Positions 1 through 9,696 of a DNA stretch of 64,000 bases are shown here, piece after piece. Both the position numbers and the translations under genes were made by a program. The stretch comes from Marinobacterium mangrovicola. Its GTDB lineage: Bacteria > Pseudomonadota > Gammaproteobacteria > Pseudomonadales > Balneatricaceae. The notes below the pieces were generated by a model. It worked only from the letters and a program-made list of their open reading frames with translations. It did no database searches and was not told the origin of the DNA. The number at the start of each line of letters is the position of its first letter. The first letter of the stretch is position 1. The stretch is from NCBI RefSeq assembly GCF_004339595.1, contig NZ_SMFU01000009.1:558001-622000 (forward strand), in the 5' to 3' direction.

Positions 1-1
1 G

Positions 2-1147
2 GGCTTTGTGCGCCGCTTCAAGGCCAAGGCCTCCAAGGCGAAACAGGCACAGAGCCGGGTCAAGGAACTGGAGCGGATGGAGCAACTCTCCCCGGCTCAT
101 ATCGACAGCCCGTTCAGCTTTACTTTCGACTGCTCCGACAAGCTCTCCTCGCCGCTGCTGACGCTCTACGATGCGGATCTTGGCTATCCGGGCCGCACCA
201 TACTCAAGGATATCGCACTGACACTGACGCCGGGCGAGCGGATCGGCCTGCTCGGTCACAACGGCGCCGGTAAATCGACACTGATCAAAAGCCTGGTCGG
301 TTCCATAAACCTGGTGAACGGAGAGCGCCACGAGGGCGAACACCTGGAGATCGGCTACTTCGCTCAGCATCAGCTGGAAGCGCTGGACCTGAACGCCTCA
401 CCACTATTGCACCTGCAACGTATATCGCCGAAAAGCACGGACCAGGAACTGCGCAACTTCCTCGGCAGTTTTGGCTTTATCGGCGACCAGGCGCTGGACC
501 CCGTGGGTTCCTTCTCCGGGGGCGAAAAGGCCCGCGTCGCGCTGGCCCTGATCGCCTGGCGTAAACCCAACCTGCTGCTGCTCGATGAGCCCACCAACCA
601 CCTGGACCTGGAAGTACGCCATGCACTGACATTGGCCCTGCAATCTTTCGATGGTGCCCTGATTCTGGTCTCCCACGACCGCCACCTGATCCGTAACAGC
701 GTGGACCGCTTCCTGCTGGTCGCCAATGGTGGCGTCGAGGAGTTCAACGGTGATCTCGACGACTATCACCAGTGGCTGGCTCAGCAGCGCCGGGAGCAAT
801 CCAGCGCCAATGAAGAGGCCCCGAAGGAGACCCGCTCACTCAGCGCTGCCGAGCGCAAGGAGCAGAAGCGTCTGGAGGCGGAACGACGCGCCCAGTTAAG
901 ACCACTGAAGAAAGAGGTGGAAAAGCTGGAGAAGGCGCTGGAGAAAACCAGCGATGCGCTATCCAAGGTGGAAGAAGCACTGGGCGATCCGGCGGTCTAC
1001 GATGACAGCGCCAAGGAACAGCTAAAGACGCTGCTGGCCGATCAGGCACGCCTGACCCGTGAACAGCAGGAGATCGAGGAAGCCTGGATGGAGCAGCTCG
1101 AAGCGCTCGAGCTACTCCAGGAGGAACTGGATCAGGCGGATAACTGA
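2..1147 (+). CDS. yheS: ABC-F family ATPase YheS, C-terminal part
   Basis: Soluble ABC-F protein with no membrane domain; the family acts on ribosomes during translation. The gene enters from the left edge, so the first ATPase cassette is missing. Visible are the inter-cassette linker, the second Walker A (GHNGAGKST, about residue 83 of the visible part), the signature SFSGGEKAR, Walker B LLLLDEPTNHLDL, and a charged C-terminal coiled coil (about 265-375). The linker and the coiled C-terminus resemble YheS more than Uup or EttA. It converges on the HDOD gene with a gap of only 7 bases and no visible terminator. The exact ribosomal role of YheS is not settled. Confidence 0.9.
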   Translation, partial: GFVRRFKAKASKAKQAQSRVKELERMEQLSPAHIDSPFSFTFDCSDKLSSPLLTLYDADLGYPGRTILKDIALTLTPGERIGLLGHNGAGKSTLIKSLVGSINLVNGERHEGEHLEIGYFAQHQLEALDLNASPLLHLQRISPKSTDQELRNFLGSFGFIGDQALDPVGSFSGGEKARVALALIAWRKPNLLLLDEPTNHLDLEVRHALTLALQSFDGALILVSHDRHLIRNSVDRFLLVANGGVEEFNGDLDDYHQWLAQQRREQSSANEEAPKETRSLSAAERKEQKRLEAERRAQLRPLKKEVEKLEKALEKTSDALSKVEEALGDPAVYDDSAKEQLKTLLADQARLTREQQEIEEAWMEQLEALELLQEELDQADN

Positions 1148-1154
1148 GTCAGGC

Positions 1155-2492
1155 TCAGACCGCCGTCCGATGCCTGCTGAGGGTATGGGTCAACTGATCC
1201 AGGCTGTCGCGGTTAGCAAGCAGTGCAGCCACGGCATCTTCGAGATCGCCATCACTCAAGCCCAGCGGCTCATACATATCCGGCTCCAGGGTCGTGATCG
1301 GCCCATCGGCCAGCTGCTCACGACGCAGCAGCGCCTGAGCCAGCCTTAACAGGCGGGCATAGGGCTCGCCATCACCGATCGGCAGTTCAAACTGCTGCTG
1401 ACGAATACCCGAACACACCTCTGACGGCAGGTTCCAGCTGTCCATCAGCCAGCCGCCCACCTGATCCCGCGTGACCTTCAGCACATGCTGCTCCACCAGC
1501 TGGGGCTCCAGATGCGGATTGGCCTCGATGTAGCGGGACAGAATGGAGAACTGCGGCTGGAACAGATGCGCCAGCACCAGATAGCCGAAATTATTCAACA
1601 GCCCGGAAAGATAGGCCAGGCCCGTTTTGGGGCGGGTTTCGATCGGCATGCGGCGGGTCAGCAGCTCACACAGGGTCGCGGTATAAACCGACTGTTTCCA
1701 GTACGGGGTTGAGCCGCGGGGCACATCTTCCGGCAGGTTGAGCACCTGACCCATGGCGATTCCCAGCGCCAGGTTCACCACCAGGTCGAAGCCCAGTACG
1801 CGAATCACCGCATCTTCAATCGACTCCACCTTGCCCGGCGCCGCGTAATAGGGCGATGCCGCCCAGCTCATCACCTGAGCGGAAAGGCTGGGGTCCAGAC
1901 GAACCACAGGGACCAATGCATCAACGCCGGAATCCGGATCCGAGCGCAGCATGATGATCTTCTGGGTTGTGGGAGCCAGCGCCGGCAAACCCAGGGTATC
2001 TTCAAGACGCTGCTGAATACGTAGCGCGGTAAAACGCTCCACTGCACGAGTGATCACCACGGCATCACGACCCGCCTCGGCACCGCTCTGCAGCGGGATG
2101 GTTTCAGGCTCCTGCGCCAACTCGCCGTAAAGCACTTTCTGCTCTGGCGTTGTATTAACACGCCACTGGAAACTCAGCCCACTGCGCAGCTCGCAGAGGT
2201 TGATCTCGCTCTGGCCCTGCAGGGAAGCATCCACCAGCAAGGTGAAGGAGTGCATCAGCCGCTGCTGACCCTCTTCACTCTGCAGCCCGCCCTGGGAGAA
2301 ATAGCGCTGCGTATCCTCGCCTCTTACGGCCCGCAGCTTGCGGCCCGAAAGCGACCACACGGCAGCCATGTTGAGCAGTTTGTCGGAGGGTACCAGAACC
2401 AGTACCTTGCCTTCGGCATCATGCATCAGCACGAGCCGGACACAGGCGCCTCCTGGGTTGTCATATGCGGGGATCTGCACACCTACAGTCAC
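1155..2492 (-). CDS. HDOD domain protein with N-terminal YbaK-like region
   Basis: 445-residue cytoplasmic protein. Residues about 155-370 form an HDOD domain: it opens with LPALAPTTQKI, continues with RLDPSLSAQVMSWA and has a region matching the 'IEDAVIRVLGFDLVVNLALG' type segment typical of the family. HDOD domains are HD-like, usually lack phosphohydrolase residues, and occur in signalling proteins. The first 130 residues resemble the aminoacyl-tRNA deacylase (YbaK-like) module joined to HDOD in pseudomonads, but I see no decisive catalytic residue. The role is unknown; regulation of signalling or motility is only a family-level guess. It is transcribed leftward as an apparent single gene. 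Confidence 0.75.
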   Translation of the reverse strand: MTVGVQIPAYDNPGGACVRLVLMHDAEGKVLVLVPSDKLLNMAAVWSLSGRKLRAVRGEDTQRYFSQGGLQSEEGQQRLMHSFTLLVDASLQGQSEINLCELRSGLSFQWRVNTTPEQKVLYGELAQEPETIPLQSGAEAGRDAVVITRAVERFTALRIQQRLEDTLGLPALAPTTQKIIMLRSDPDSGVDALVPVVRLDPSLSAQVMSWAASPYYAAPGKVESIEDAVIRVLGFDLVVNLALGIAMGQVLNLPEDVPRGSTPYWKQSVYTATLCELLTRRMPIETRPKTGLAYLSGLLNNFGYLVLAHLFQPQFSILSRYIEANPHLEPQLVEQHVLKVTRDQVGGWLMDSWNLPSEVCSGIRQQQFELPIGDGEPYARLLRLAQALLRREQLADGPITTLEPDMYEPLGLSDGDLEDAVAALLANRDSLDQLTHTLSRHRTAV

Positions 2493-2653
2493 TGAAAATC
2501 TCCGGATTGGAAAACGCTAAGTCAGGAATTTGTATCGATGCCCATTCAATACGTTCCAGCGATTGAAGCAGATTATATGAATGACCGCCCGATGACCGCA
2601 AAAACCTTTAACTTTCAATAAAGAACTGACACAACACAGAGACAGAAGAGATC

Positions 2654-4780
2654 TTAGAGACGAGCGATATGGTTTACGCCCAGCTGCCTGCGCAGCTGCT
2701 TGATCACCTTCGCCAGGTGAATTCGGTTGAATACGGTCAGTTCCATCTGAACACTGTATAGCTGTCCTTCCCGTTCACCGCTATCGATCTTGAGCAGATT
2801 CGCTCCTGCCGAAGCGACCGCCATCGCCAGATGGGCAATAATGCCGCGCTGGGACTCCACCGACAGCATCAATGCCACCGGATATTCCTCTTCCGCCACG
2901 CTGGACCACTCAAGGAAAACGCATTTTTCCGGGTCTTCACGCATGTAGCGGATATTGCGGCAATCGGTACGGTGCACTACCAGTCCGCGACCGGTGCTGA
3001 TATGACCGACGATGGCATCGCCGGGGATCGGGTGGCAGCAGCGGGCATAGTGCATCACCATGCCCTCGGTACCATGCACCGCCAGCGGCTTGCCCTGAGG
3101 GGAGAGCGTCTGGGTCTGTTCGCTGTCCGGCGCGACCTCCGGTCTCAAGCGACGCGCCACCACATAGGCCATGCGGTTACCCATGCCGATATCTTCCAGC
3201 AGGGCATCCAGGTTTTTCAGTTCCGCCTCATCCAGCAGGGCCTGCAGCTTGTCCGGATCGATATCGTCGATACCGGCGCCATAGTTCGCCATGAACTGGT
3301 TCAGCAGACGCCGGCCCAGCTCCACGGATTCGTGACGCTGCTGATTCTTCAGGAAGTGACGGATGCTGGAACGCGCCTTGCCGGTGACGACGAAGTTGAG
3401 CCAGGCCATGTTGGGCTGGGCGCGCGGCGTGGTGATGATCTCCACGGTCTGACCGCTATCCAGCGCTTCCGACAGCGGCGCCAGGCGACGGTTGATACGG
3501 CAGGAAACGCAGGAGTTGCCGACATCGGTATGCACGGCGTAGGCAAAATCCACCGGGGTCGCACCACGTGGCAGCTCGAGAATGCGGCCCTTGGGCGTGA
3601 ACACGTAGACCTCGTCCGGGAACAGGTCCTTCTTGACGTGCTCGATGAATTCCATGGAGTCGCCGGCGCGACGCTGCATCTCCAGCAGCCCCTGCACCCA
3701 CTTGCGGGCGCGGTTGTAGGAACCTACCGCACTGTCGGAGTCACCATAGACCTTGTAATGGGAGTGCTCGGCAATCCCCTGGCTGGCCACGGCATCCATC
3801 TCGCGGGTACGGATCTGCACCTCGATGGTGATACCGCGCGCACCGAACAGCGCGGTATGCAGCGACTGGTAGCCGTTCGCCTTGGGGATGGCGATGTAAT
3901 CCTTGAAACGACCCGGCACCGGCTTGTAGAGGTTATGCACAGCACCCAGGATGCGGTAGCAGTCGTCCACCGACTCGGTCACAACACGGAAGGCAAACAC
4001 ATCCATGATCTCGGAAAACGCCTTGCTCTGCGTCTTCATCTTGCGATAGATGCTGTAAAGGTGCTTCTCGCGGCCGGTGACGATACCGGGTAGATGTTCC
4101 TTATCGATCCGCCCCTGAATGGCCTGTTCGATCTGGGTGATGATATCGCGACGCTGGCCCCGAGCCTTAACCACGGCGCGGCGGATATAACGGGCGCGCA
4201 TAGGGTAGTAAGCCTGGAATGCCAGATCCTCAAGCTCCACCTGCAGATCACGCATACCCAGACGCGCGGCGATGGGAGAATAGATATCCAGGGTTTCACG
4301 GGCGATGCGGCGCTGTTTCACCGGCGGCATGGCACCCAGGGTGCGCATGTTATGCAGACGGTCGGCCAGTTTGACCAGAATGACGCGGATATCCTCCGCC
4401 ATGGCCAGCACCATCTTCTGGAAGTTCTCCGCCTGGGCCTCGGCCTTGGTCTCGAACTCAAGATGGGTCAGCTTGGAGACGCCGTCGACGATATCCGCCA
4501 CCGGCTTGCCGAACTGGGTTTCGATCCCTTCGTAACTGATCTCGGTATCTTCGATCACATCATGCAGCATCGCCGCCATCAGGCTTTGATGATCCATGTG
4601 CATTTCAGAGAGAACACCGGCCACCGCCAGCGGATGGGTTACGTAGGGTTCACCGCTTTTGCGGCGCTGACCATCATGGGCCTGTTCAGCGTAGAAATAG
4701 GCACGACGCACCTGCCGGATCTGTTCCAGATCCAGATACTCGGTCAGATTGTCTGAAAGTGCATCGATGGTCGGCATCAT
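2654..4780 (-). CDS. spoT: Bifunctional (p)ppGpp synthase/hydrolase SpoT
   Basis: 708 residues, close to E. coli SpoT (702). It makes and degrades the stringent-response alarmones. The HD hydrolase is intact: YVTHPLAVAGVL (about 46), MLHDVIEDTEI (about 71) and LVKLADRLHNMRT. The synthetase domain carries RFKDYIAIPKANGYQSLHT, the RxKD form found in bifunctional enzymes, not the EXDD form of RelA. A TGS domain (VYVFTPKGRILELPRGATPVDFAY region) and a C-terminal ACT domain follow. It lies directly downstream of rpoZ and gmk on the same strand, the classical gmk-rpoZ-spoT order, so cotranscription is likely. Confidence 0.97.
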   Translation of the reverse strand: MMPTIDALSDNLTEYLDLEQIRQVRRAYFYAEQAHDGQRRKSGEPYVTHPLAVAGVLSEMHMDHQSLMAAMLHDVIEDTEISYEGIETQFGKPVADIVDGVSKLTHLEFETKAEAQAENFQKMVLAMAEDIRVILVKLADRLHNMRTLGAMPPVKQRRIARETLDIYSPIAARLGMRDLQVELEDLAFQAYYPMRARYIRRAVVKARGQRRDIITQIEQAIQGRIDKEHLPGIVTGREKHLYSIYRKMKTQSKAFSEIMDVFAFRVVTESVDDCYRILGAVHNLYKPVPGRFKDYIAIPKANGYQSLHTALFGARGITIEVQIRTREMDAVASQGIAEHSHYKVYGDSDSAVGSYNRARKWVQGLLEMQRRAGDSMEFIEHVKKDLFPDEVYVFTPKGRILELPRGATPVDFAYAVHTDVGNSCVSCRINRRLAPLSEALDSGQTVEIITTPRAQPNMAWLNFVVTGKARSSIRHFLKNQQRHESVELGRRLLNQFMANYGAGIDDIDPDKLQALLDEAELKNLDALLEDIGMGNRMAYVVARRLRPEVAPDSEQTQTLSPQGKPLAVHGTEGMVMHYARCCHPIPGDAIVGHISTGRGLVVHRTDCRNIRYMREDPEKCVFLEWSSVAEEEYPVALMLSVESQRGIIAHLAMAVASAGANLLKIDSGEREGQLYSVQMELTVFNRIHLAKVIKQLRRQLGVNHIARL

Positions 4781-4875
4781 ATCTCGTAAACCTCAGTAGC
4801 GCCGACATCAACACTGCGTCGCCGGCGACAAGCTCTACTCAATGATGATGCCGTATCCGAAAGCGGAGGGAAAGA

Positions 4876-5088
4876 TCAGGCCTCTTCGCGCTCGTCGAGG
4901 ATGGTGCGATCGACGAAGCCTTCGGCGATTTCACGCAGGGCAACCACTGTGGGTTTGTCGTTTTCCCACTCAACCTGAGCATCTTTGCCACCAGTCGCCA
5001 GCTGACGTGCACGACGGGATGCGACCATCACCAGCTCGAAGCGGTTATCGAGATTATCCAGGCAATCTTCAACTGTTACTCGTGCCAT
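4876..5088 (-). CDS. rpoZ: RNA polymerase omega subunit
   Basis: 70-residue omega subunit, which helps fold and assemble the beta' subunit of RNA polymerase. The start [20 protein letters not shown] is the family hallmark, followed by [13 protein letters not shown] and [13 protein letters not shown]. It ends earlier than the E. coli protein (91 residues), so the variable C-terminal tail is short. It sits between gmk (upstream, 62-base gap) and spoT (downstream), the conserved arrangement that couples guanine nucleotide supply to ppGpp metabolism. Confidence 0.96.
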   Translation of the reverse strand: MARVTVEDCLDNLDNRFELVMVASRRARQLATGGKDAQVEWENDKPTVVALREIAEGFVDRTILDEREEA

Positions 5089-5150
5089 TGCAGTCCTCGG
5101 CGGGAAATTAGGTGATTAAAATAAAAACGGTCAGCTAGTTTACGTTTCGA

Positions 5151-5852
<702 letters not shown>

Positions 5853-5862
5853 TTAGCAGCAA

Positions 5863-6351
5863 TTAGCCTTTGAGAGTTTCCAGCAGGCTGTCCGGCACGA
5901 ACTCCGTATCCTTGACCCGCTTGGTAACGATATATGTGTAGTAACGACGCAAACCGATATCGGCGTTCAGCATGCGATCGACAAAGCGCTGATAGTCGTC
6001 CACCGAGGGCGCAATCACCTTCAACAGGTAGTCGATACCGCCGCCGAGGGCGTAACATTCGAGCACCTCGGGCTGCTCCTGCATGGCGCGTTCGAACTTG
6101 GTGAAATCCGCTGCCTGATGGCTGTTTAGCTCCGCCTCCATAAAGACGATGGTCTGGCGACTCAGGGCAGACCAGGCCACCCGGGCACCATAGCCTTCGA
6201 TCACGCCGACCTTTTCCAGGTGCTGCAGCCGTTCCCAGCAGGGCGTCGGCGACAGATTCACCCGGCGCGCCAGCTCGGTTTTGGTGATGCGTCCCTCCCG
6301 TTGCAGGATCGACAGCATCTGAATATCACGATCATCCAGTCGTATACGCAT
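5863..6351 (-). CDS. doeX: Lrp/AsnC family regulator, DoeX-like
   Basis: 162-residue Lrp/AsnC regulator: an N-terminal winged helix with LDDRDIQMLSILQREGRITKTELARRVNLS (read in two pieces) and a C-terminal RAM effector domain. In Halomonas elongata and Ruegeria an AsnC protein of this type (DoeX) sits in the ectoine-catabolic cluster and responds to degradation intermediates. Here it is the last gene of the leftward run, 64 bases after eutC, and not beside doeC as in Halomonas. The doeX name rests on family plus context. Confidence 0.82.
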   Translation of the reverse strand: MRIRLDDRDIQMLSILQREGRITKTELARRVNLSPTPCWERLQHLEKVGVIEGYGARVAWSALSRQTIVFMEAELNSHQAADFTKFERAMQEQPEVLECYALGGGIDYLLKVIAPSVDDYQRFVDRMLNADIGLRRYYTYIVTKRVKDTEFVPDSLLETLKG

Positions 6352-6415
6352 TCAGGCTTTTATCTCTCTTTCTTATTCCCGTGCGCATCCGCTCCTGCGC
6401 ATCGAACCATCGGGC

Positions 6416-7408
6416 TTAACTTTTGATCAGCGTACCCAGGCCTCTCTCCGCGGCGATACGCAACGCCAGGTCGGCAATCGCCGTATCCTGAACGCCGGTG
6501 CCGGTCAGGTCGCAGAGGGTGATCTGCTCCTCGGAGTGTCGCCCCGGCACCAGACCGGCGCTGATCGCCGGCAGCTCCGGCAGTATGGTGTCCGCATCGA
6601 TCAAACCTGCTTTTACTGCCGAACGCATTTCACCGCGTTCCAGCGACTGGCTGACCCGATCCACCGCCACCAGATCCGCCTGCACCAGCACACGGGGATC
6701 GATCTCGTTTTTCTCCGGCGAATCGCAACCCATGGCGGTGATATGCAGCCCCGGGTGCAACCAGGCCACATCGATAACCGGTTCTTTTGCCGGAGTGGTG
6801 GTGATCACCACCTGGGAGGCCTTCACCAGTGCCTCTGCGCTATCGGCAACACTGACGGGAATCCCCAGAGCCTGGGTCTGTTCCTCGGCGTATTGCCTGG
6901 CCTTGTCCGCATCACGGCCCCAGACAAGCAGGCGTTCCACCTGCCGTTCCAGCAACAGCGCCTGCACCTGCAATCGAGCCTGCAAGCCGGTGCCGATCAC
7001 GCCGGCGGTTTCAACCCGCTGCGGCGCCATAAAACGGGCGGCAACGCCACCGGCGGCAGCGGTGCGGATATCGGTCAGATAGCCGTTATCGAGCAGCACG
7101 GCGGATACGATGCCGGTCTCGGCGGAGAGCGCCACCATCAGCCCATTCAGGCTCGGCAGCCCTTTAAGAGGATTGTTAAAGAAGCCCGGACTGACCTTGA
7201 TGGCGAAGTTATCCATACCCGGAACGAAGGCGGTTTTCACATCCACCTCGCCGTTCACCTGGGGCAGCTCCATGCTCAGTACCGGTGGCATCACCACACC
7301 ACCCTGCGCCAGCCGTGCAAAGGCAGCGGCAATCACGTCGGTGACCTCTTTGGTCAGGGTGACGCACTGCTTGAGTTCAGACTCGGTGAGTATATTGATA
7401 TCGGCCAT
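6416..7408 (-). CDS. eutC: Ornithine cyclodeaminase-family protein EutC
   Basis: 330 residues, ornithine cyclodeaminase/mu-crystallin family. Visible are the substrate region 'KVSPGFFNNPLKGLPSLNG', the pairing TDIRTAAAGGVAARF, and a Rossmann motif GVIGTGLQARLQ at about residue 137. Adjacent to eutB, this matches EutC of (hydroxy)ectoine clusters, thought to help convert hydroxyectoine to ectoine before ring opening. Start chosen at 7408: the upstream sequence GCGGGAGCGAGC gives a good ribosome binding site. The gap to eutB is 25 bases. The exact reaction has not been firmly established in the family. Confidence 0.87.
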   Translation of the reverse strand: MADINILTESELKQCVTLTKEVTDVIAAAFARLAQGGVVMPPVLSMELPQVNGEVDVKTAFVPGMDNFAIKVSPGFFNNPLKGLPSLNGLMVALSAETGIVSAVLLDNGYLTDIRTAAAGGVAARFMAPQRVETAGVIGTGLQARLQVQALLLERQVERLLVWGRDADKARQYAEEQTQALGIPVSVADSAEALVKASQVVITTTPAKEPVIDVAWLHPGLHITAMGCDSPEKNEIDPRVLVQADLVAVDRVSQSLERGEMRSAVKAGLIDADTILPELPAISAGLVPGRHSEEQITLCDLTGTGVQDTAIADLALRIAAERGLGTLIKS

Positions 7409-7433
7409 GCTCGCTCCCGCTTAGCACTGCTGC

Positions 7434-8441
7434 TTAAGGATTATCCGCTCTCCAGGCCCCGTGAGTACCATCGATCACCGCCGTGAAGGCATCCATATCC
7501 ACATTACGACCGGAGACAATGATCGCGATCTTCGAGCCCAGCTGCTCGTTCATCTGCTGGCGACGTTCCGGCTCCAGCAACAGGGCAGCCCCCAGGGTAC
7601 TGGCGCCTTCAGCCACCAGCTGTTCATAACGGTAAAGGTGGCGCATGCTGGCAGCGATCTCCCGCTCCTCCAGCAGCACATAAGCATCCATCAGTGAACG
7701 CACATGCTCGTAGGTGTAGCGGTTGTCCAGACCAATACCGCCGCCGAGGGAATCGGCCAGGGTTTCCAGCTCCTCAACCTCGACCGGCTTTCCGGCCTCC
7801 AGACTGGCGGCCATGGCCGCGCCCCGGCGCGGGCTGACACCGATGATGCGGATATCAGGCTTGATCGCTTTCGCCGCCAATGCGATACCGCTAAGAAGAC
7901 CGCCGCCGGAAAGACCGATAATCAGCGTATCCACCTCAGGCCAGTCTTCGAGAATCTCCAGTCCGATGGTGCCCTGGCCTGCGATCACGTCGGCGTGATC
8001 AAAGGGCGGGATTTCATTCATGCCCTGTTCGGCAACCAGCTTATCCACAAGCTGCTGCGCCTCGTCCTGGCTGCGTCCGTGGATGCGCACATCGGCACCC
8101 AGGGCCCGAATCGCTTCCACCTTGTTCTGCGGCACCAGTGACGACATGCAGATCGTGGCGCGCGCGCCGAGCTGGGATGCTCCCCAGGCCAGCGCCCGGC
8201 CGTGATTACCGGTGGATGCACAGACCACACCGCGCGCGAGCTGCTCGTCGCTCAGGTTGGCCAGGGCGTTCACCGCCCCGCGCAGTTTGAAAGCGCCGGT
8301 GGGCTGGGTGGTTTCCAGCTTCAGGCGCACCTCGGTGTGTTCATCACTGAGACTGAACGCCGGTATCAGTGGTGTGCGCGTCACGCGCCCGGCGATCGAC
8401 CGGCGCGCACGATACACAGCAGCAAGATCGATCAGCTTCAT
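7434..8441 (-). CDS. eutB: Threonine dehydratase-like hydroxyectoine utilization protein EutB
   Basis: 335 residues, PLP fold type II, threonine/serine dehydratase-like. The PLP lysine lies in TGAFKLRGAVNAL (about residue 52); phosphate-binding loop GLSGGGLLSGIA (about 175). Ectoine-cluster EutB is proposed to dehydrate hydroxyectoine. The start ATG overlaps the stop of the upstream gntR by 4 bases (ATGA), indicating translational coupling. The usual third partner, the Asp/Glu-racemase-like EutA, is not present in the window. Confidence 0.87.
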   Translation of the reverse strand: MKLIDLAAVYRARRSIAGRVTRTPLIPAFSLSDEHTEVRLKLETTQPTGAFKLRGAVNALANLSDEQLARGVVCASTGNHGRALAWGASQLGARATICMSSLVPQNKVEAIRALGADVRIHGRSQDEAQQLVDKLVAEQGMNEIPPFDHADVIAGQGTIGLEILEDWPEVDTLIIGLSGGGLLSGIALAAKAIKPDIRIIGVSPRRGAAMAASLEAGKPVEVEELETLADSLGGGIGLDNRYTYEHVRSLMDAYVLLEEREIAASMRHLYRYEQLVAEGASTLGAALLLEPERRQQMNEQLGSKIAIIVSGRNVDMDAFTAVIDGTHGAWRADNP

Positions 8442-9154
8442 GCAACCAACCCGTTCTCGGAAGACATCAGTTTCAGCCGTTGCAGCGCCATGGCGATATG
8501 GCGCCGCCGCAGGTTGCCAACGGCGACCATCTGACCGCTTTCAAGCAGTTGCAGCGTTTCGCGGATCTCATTGGCAAACAGTTCAGCTTCCATCGCCACG
8601 GTTTCTTCACGCATCAGGTAGGGCCACATGCGCGACGAACGGTAAAACAGAATAGTGGCGACTTCTCGCAGGGCACGGTTGCCGACGAGCTGCATCAGCT
8701 GTTCGAAAAACTCGATATTCACCTGGGCAAACAGCCGTTTCGGCTTGTCCGCGTGCGGTACTTTACGCGCCCGCTCCAGGGTTGCGCGGATCGCATCGAG
8801 CAGCTCCTCAGACGGGGGCATCGGTGCCATGATGCCCAGATGGCAGACCAGCTCCATCCGCACCTGGTAAACCTCGGCCAGATAAGCGAAATCGATACCG
8901 GTTACCAGCGTACCTACGCCGTGGCGAATCTCGAGTAACCCCTCGAGCTCCAGCCTTCCCAGCACCCGGCGAACCGGTGTGCGGCTGACATCGAACTCTT
9001 TCGCCAGCGCCACTTCCGACAGGCGGGTGCCCGGCTTGTAATCCAGCAGACAGATGCGGCTGCGCAGCGTGGAGTAGATATGTTCAAAACGCTGTTCAAC
9101 GCTACTCAGCGATTCATCCACCTCAGTACCGGAACTGTCCGGCCAAGCATTCAT
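8438..9154 (-). CDS. GntR family regulator, FCD (FadR) subfamily
   Basis: 238 residues. N-terminal winged helix-turn-helix (about 20-85) with the GntR signature LSEVALAKEFDVSRTPVRRVL, then an all-helical FCD effector domain with the metal-binding pattern typical of FadR relatives. The known ectoine regulator EnuR is a GntR of the MocR type with an aminotransferase domain; this short FCD protein is a different subfamily. It is embedded between the uspA-like gene and eutB, so it probably controls this locus. Two operator-like sites of FCD type at 12911-12925 and 12986-13000 fit that. Confidence 0.88.
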   Translation of the reverse strand: MNAWPDSSGTEVDESLSSVEQRFEHIYSTLRSRICLLDYKPGTRLSEVALAKEFDVSRTPVRRVLGRLELEGLLEIRHGVGTLVTGIDFAYLAEVYQVRMELVCHLGIMAPMPPSEELLDAIRATLERARKVPHADKPKRLFAQVNIEFFEQLMQLVGNRALREVATILFYRSSRMWPYLMREETVAMEAELFANEIRETLQLLESGQMVAVGNLRRRHIAMALQRLKLMSSENGLVA

Positions 9155-9246
9155 CGTGTGTCCAACCTGCTATTCAAATCGTTATTGTTATGGGAGCCGA
9201 CCAGCCCTTGAGGGGTGGCCAGCGACTCGGCTCCCTGGATGGAAGA

Positions 9247-9684
9247 TCAGACAACCAGTACCGGTATCTTCGACATCCCCACCACTTTCTGTGAGACGCT
9301 GCCGACCAGAAAGGTCTCGGCATCGCCCAGTCCGCGGCTGCCGATAATAATCAGTTCCACCTTGTTCTTCTCGGCAAATTCCACGATGGTCTTCGCGGTA
9401 TGGCCACTTTTCACGAACGCCCTCACCCCGGGGCACCCCTGGTCGATGGCGTACTTGCGAAAGCTTTCCGCCACCTCCTTGGAATAGCTCTGCATCAGAT
9501 CATCCATATGTTCCGGATCCCGCGGGCGCACCATCGACATGGAGGCCTCGCGCAGGCTGTGATGCCGGTAGACCGACAGAATCATCAGCTCCGCGTCATG
9601 GGTCTTCTGCATTGCAACTGCCACTTTCAGCGCCGCGAAGGCACCTTCCGATCCATCGACCGGCAGAAGTATCCGTTTAAACAC
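9247..9684 (-). CDS. Universal stress protein, TeaD-like
   Basis: 145-residue UspA fold protein with an ATP-binding signature GSRGLGDAETFLVGSVSQ near the C-terminus (G-2x-G-9x-G-S). In Halomonas the equivalent TeaD binds ATP and modulates the ectoine TRAP transporter. It begins with GTG at 9684, preceded by AAGGAGG at a spacing of 5, and starts 12 bases after the large permease gene, so it belongs to the transporter operon. Confidence 0.87.
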   Translation of the reverse strand: MFKRILLPVDGSEGAFAALKVAVAMQKTHDAELMILSVYRHHSLREASMSMVRPRDPEHMDDLMQSYSKEVAESFRKYAIDQGCPGVRAFVKSGHTAKTIVEFAEKNKVELIIIGSRGLGDAETFLVGSVSQKVVGMSKIPVLVV

Positions 9685-9696
9685 CTTGCCTCCTTA

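Noticed and set aside
2831-4093. Long open frame on the plus strand inside spoT
   Set aside because: Shadow of the spoT reading frame in a GC-rich gene; no ribosome binding site or recognisable motif.
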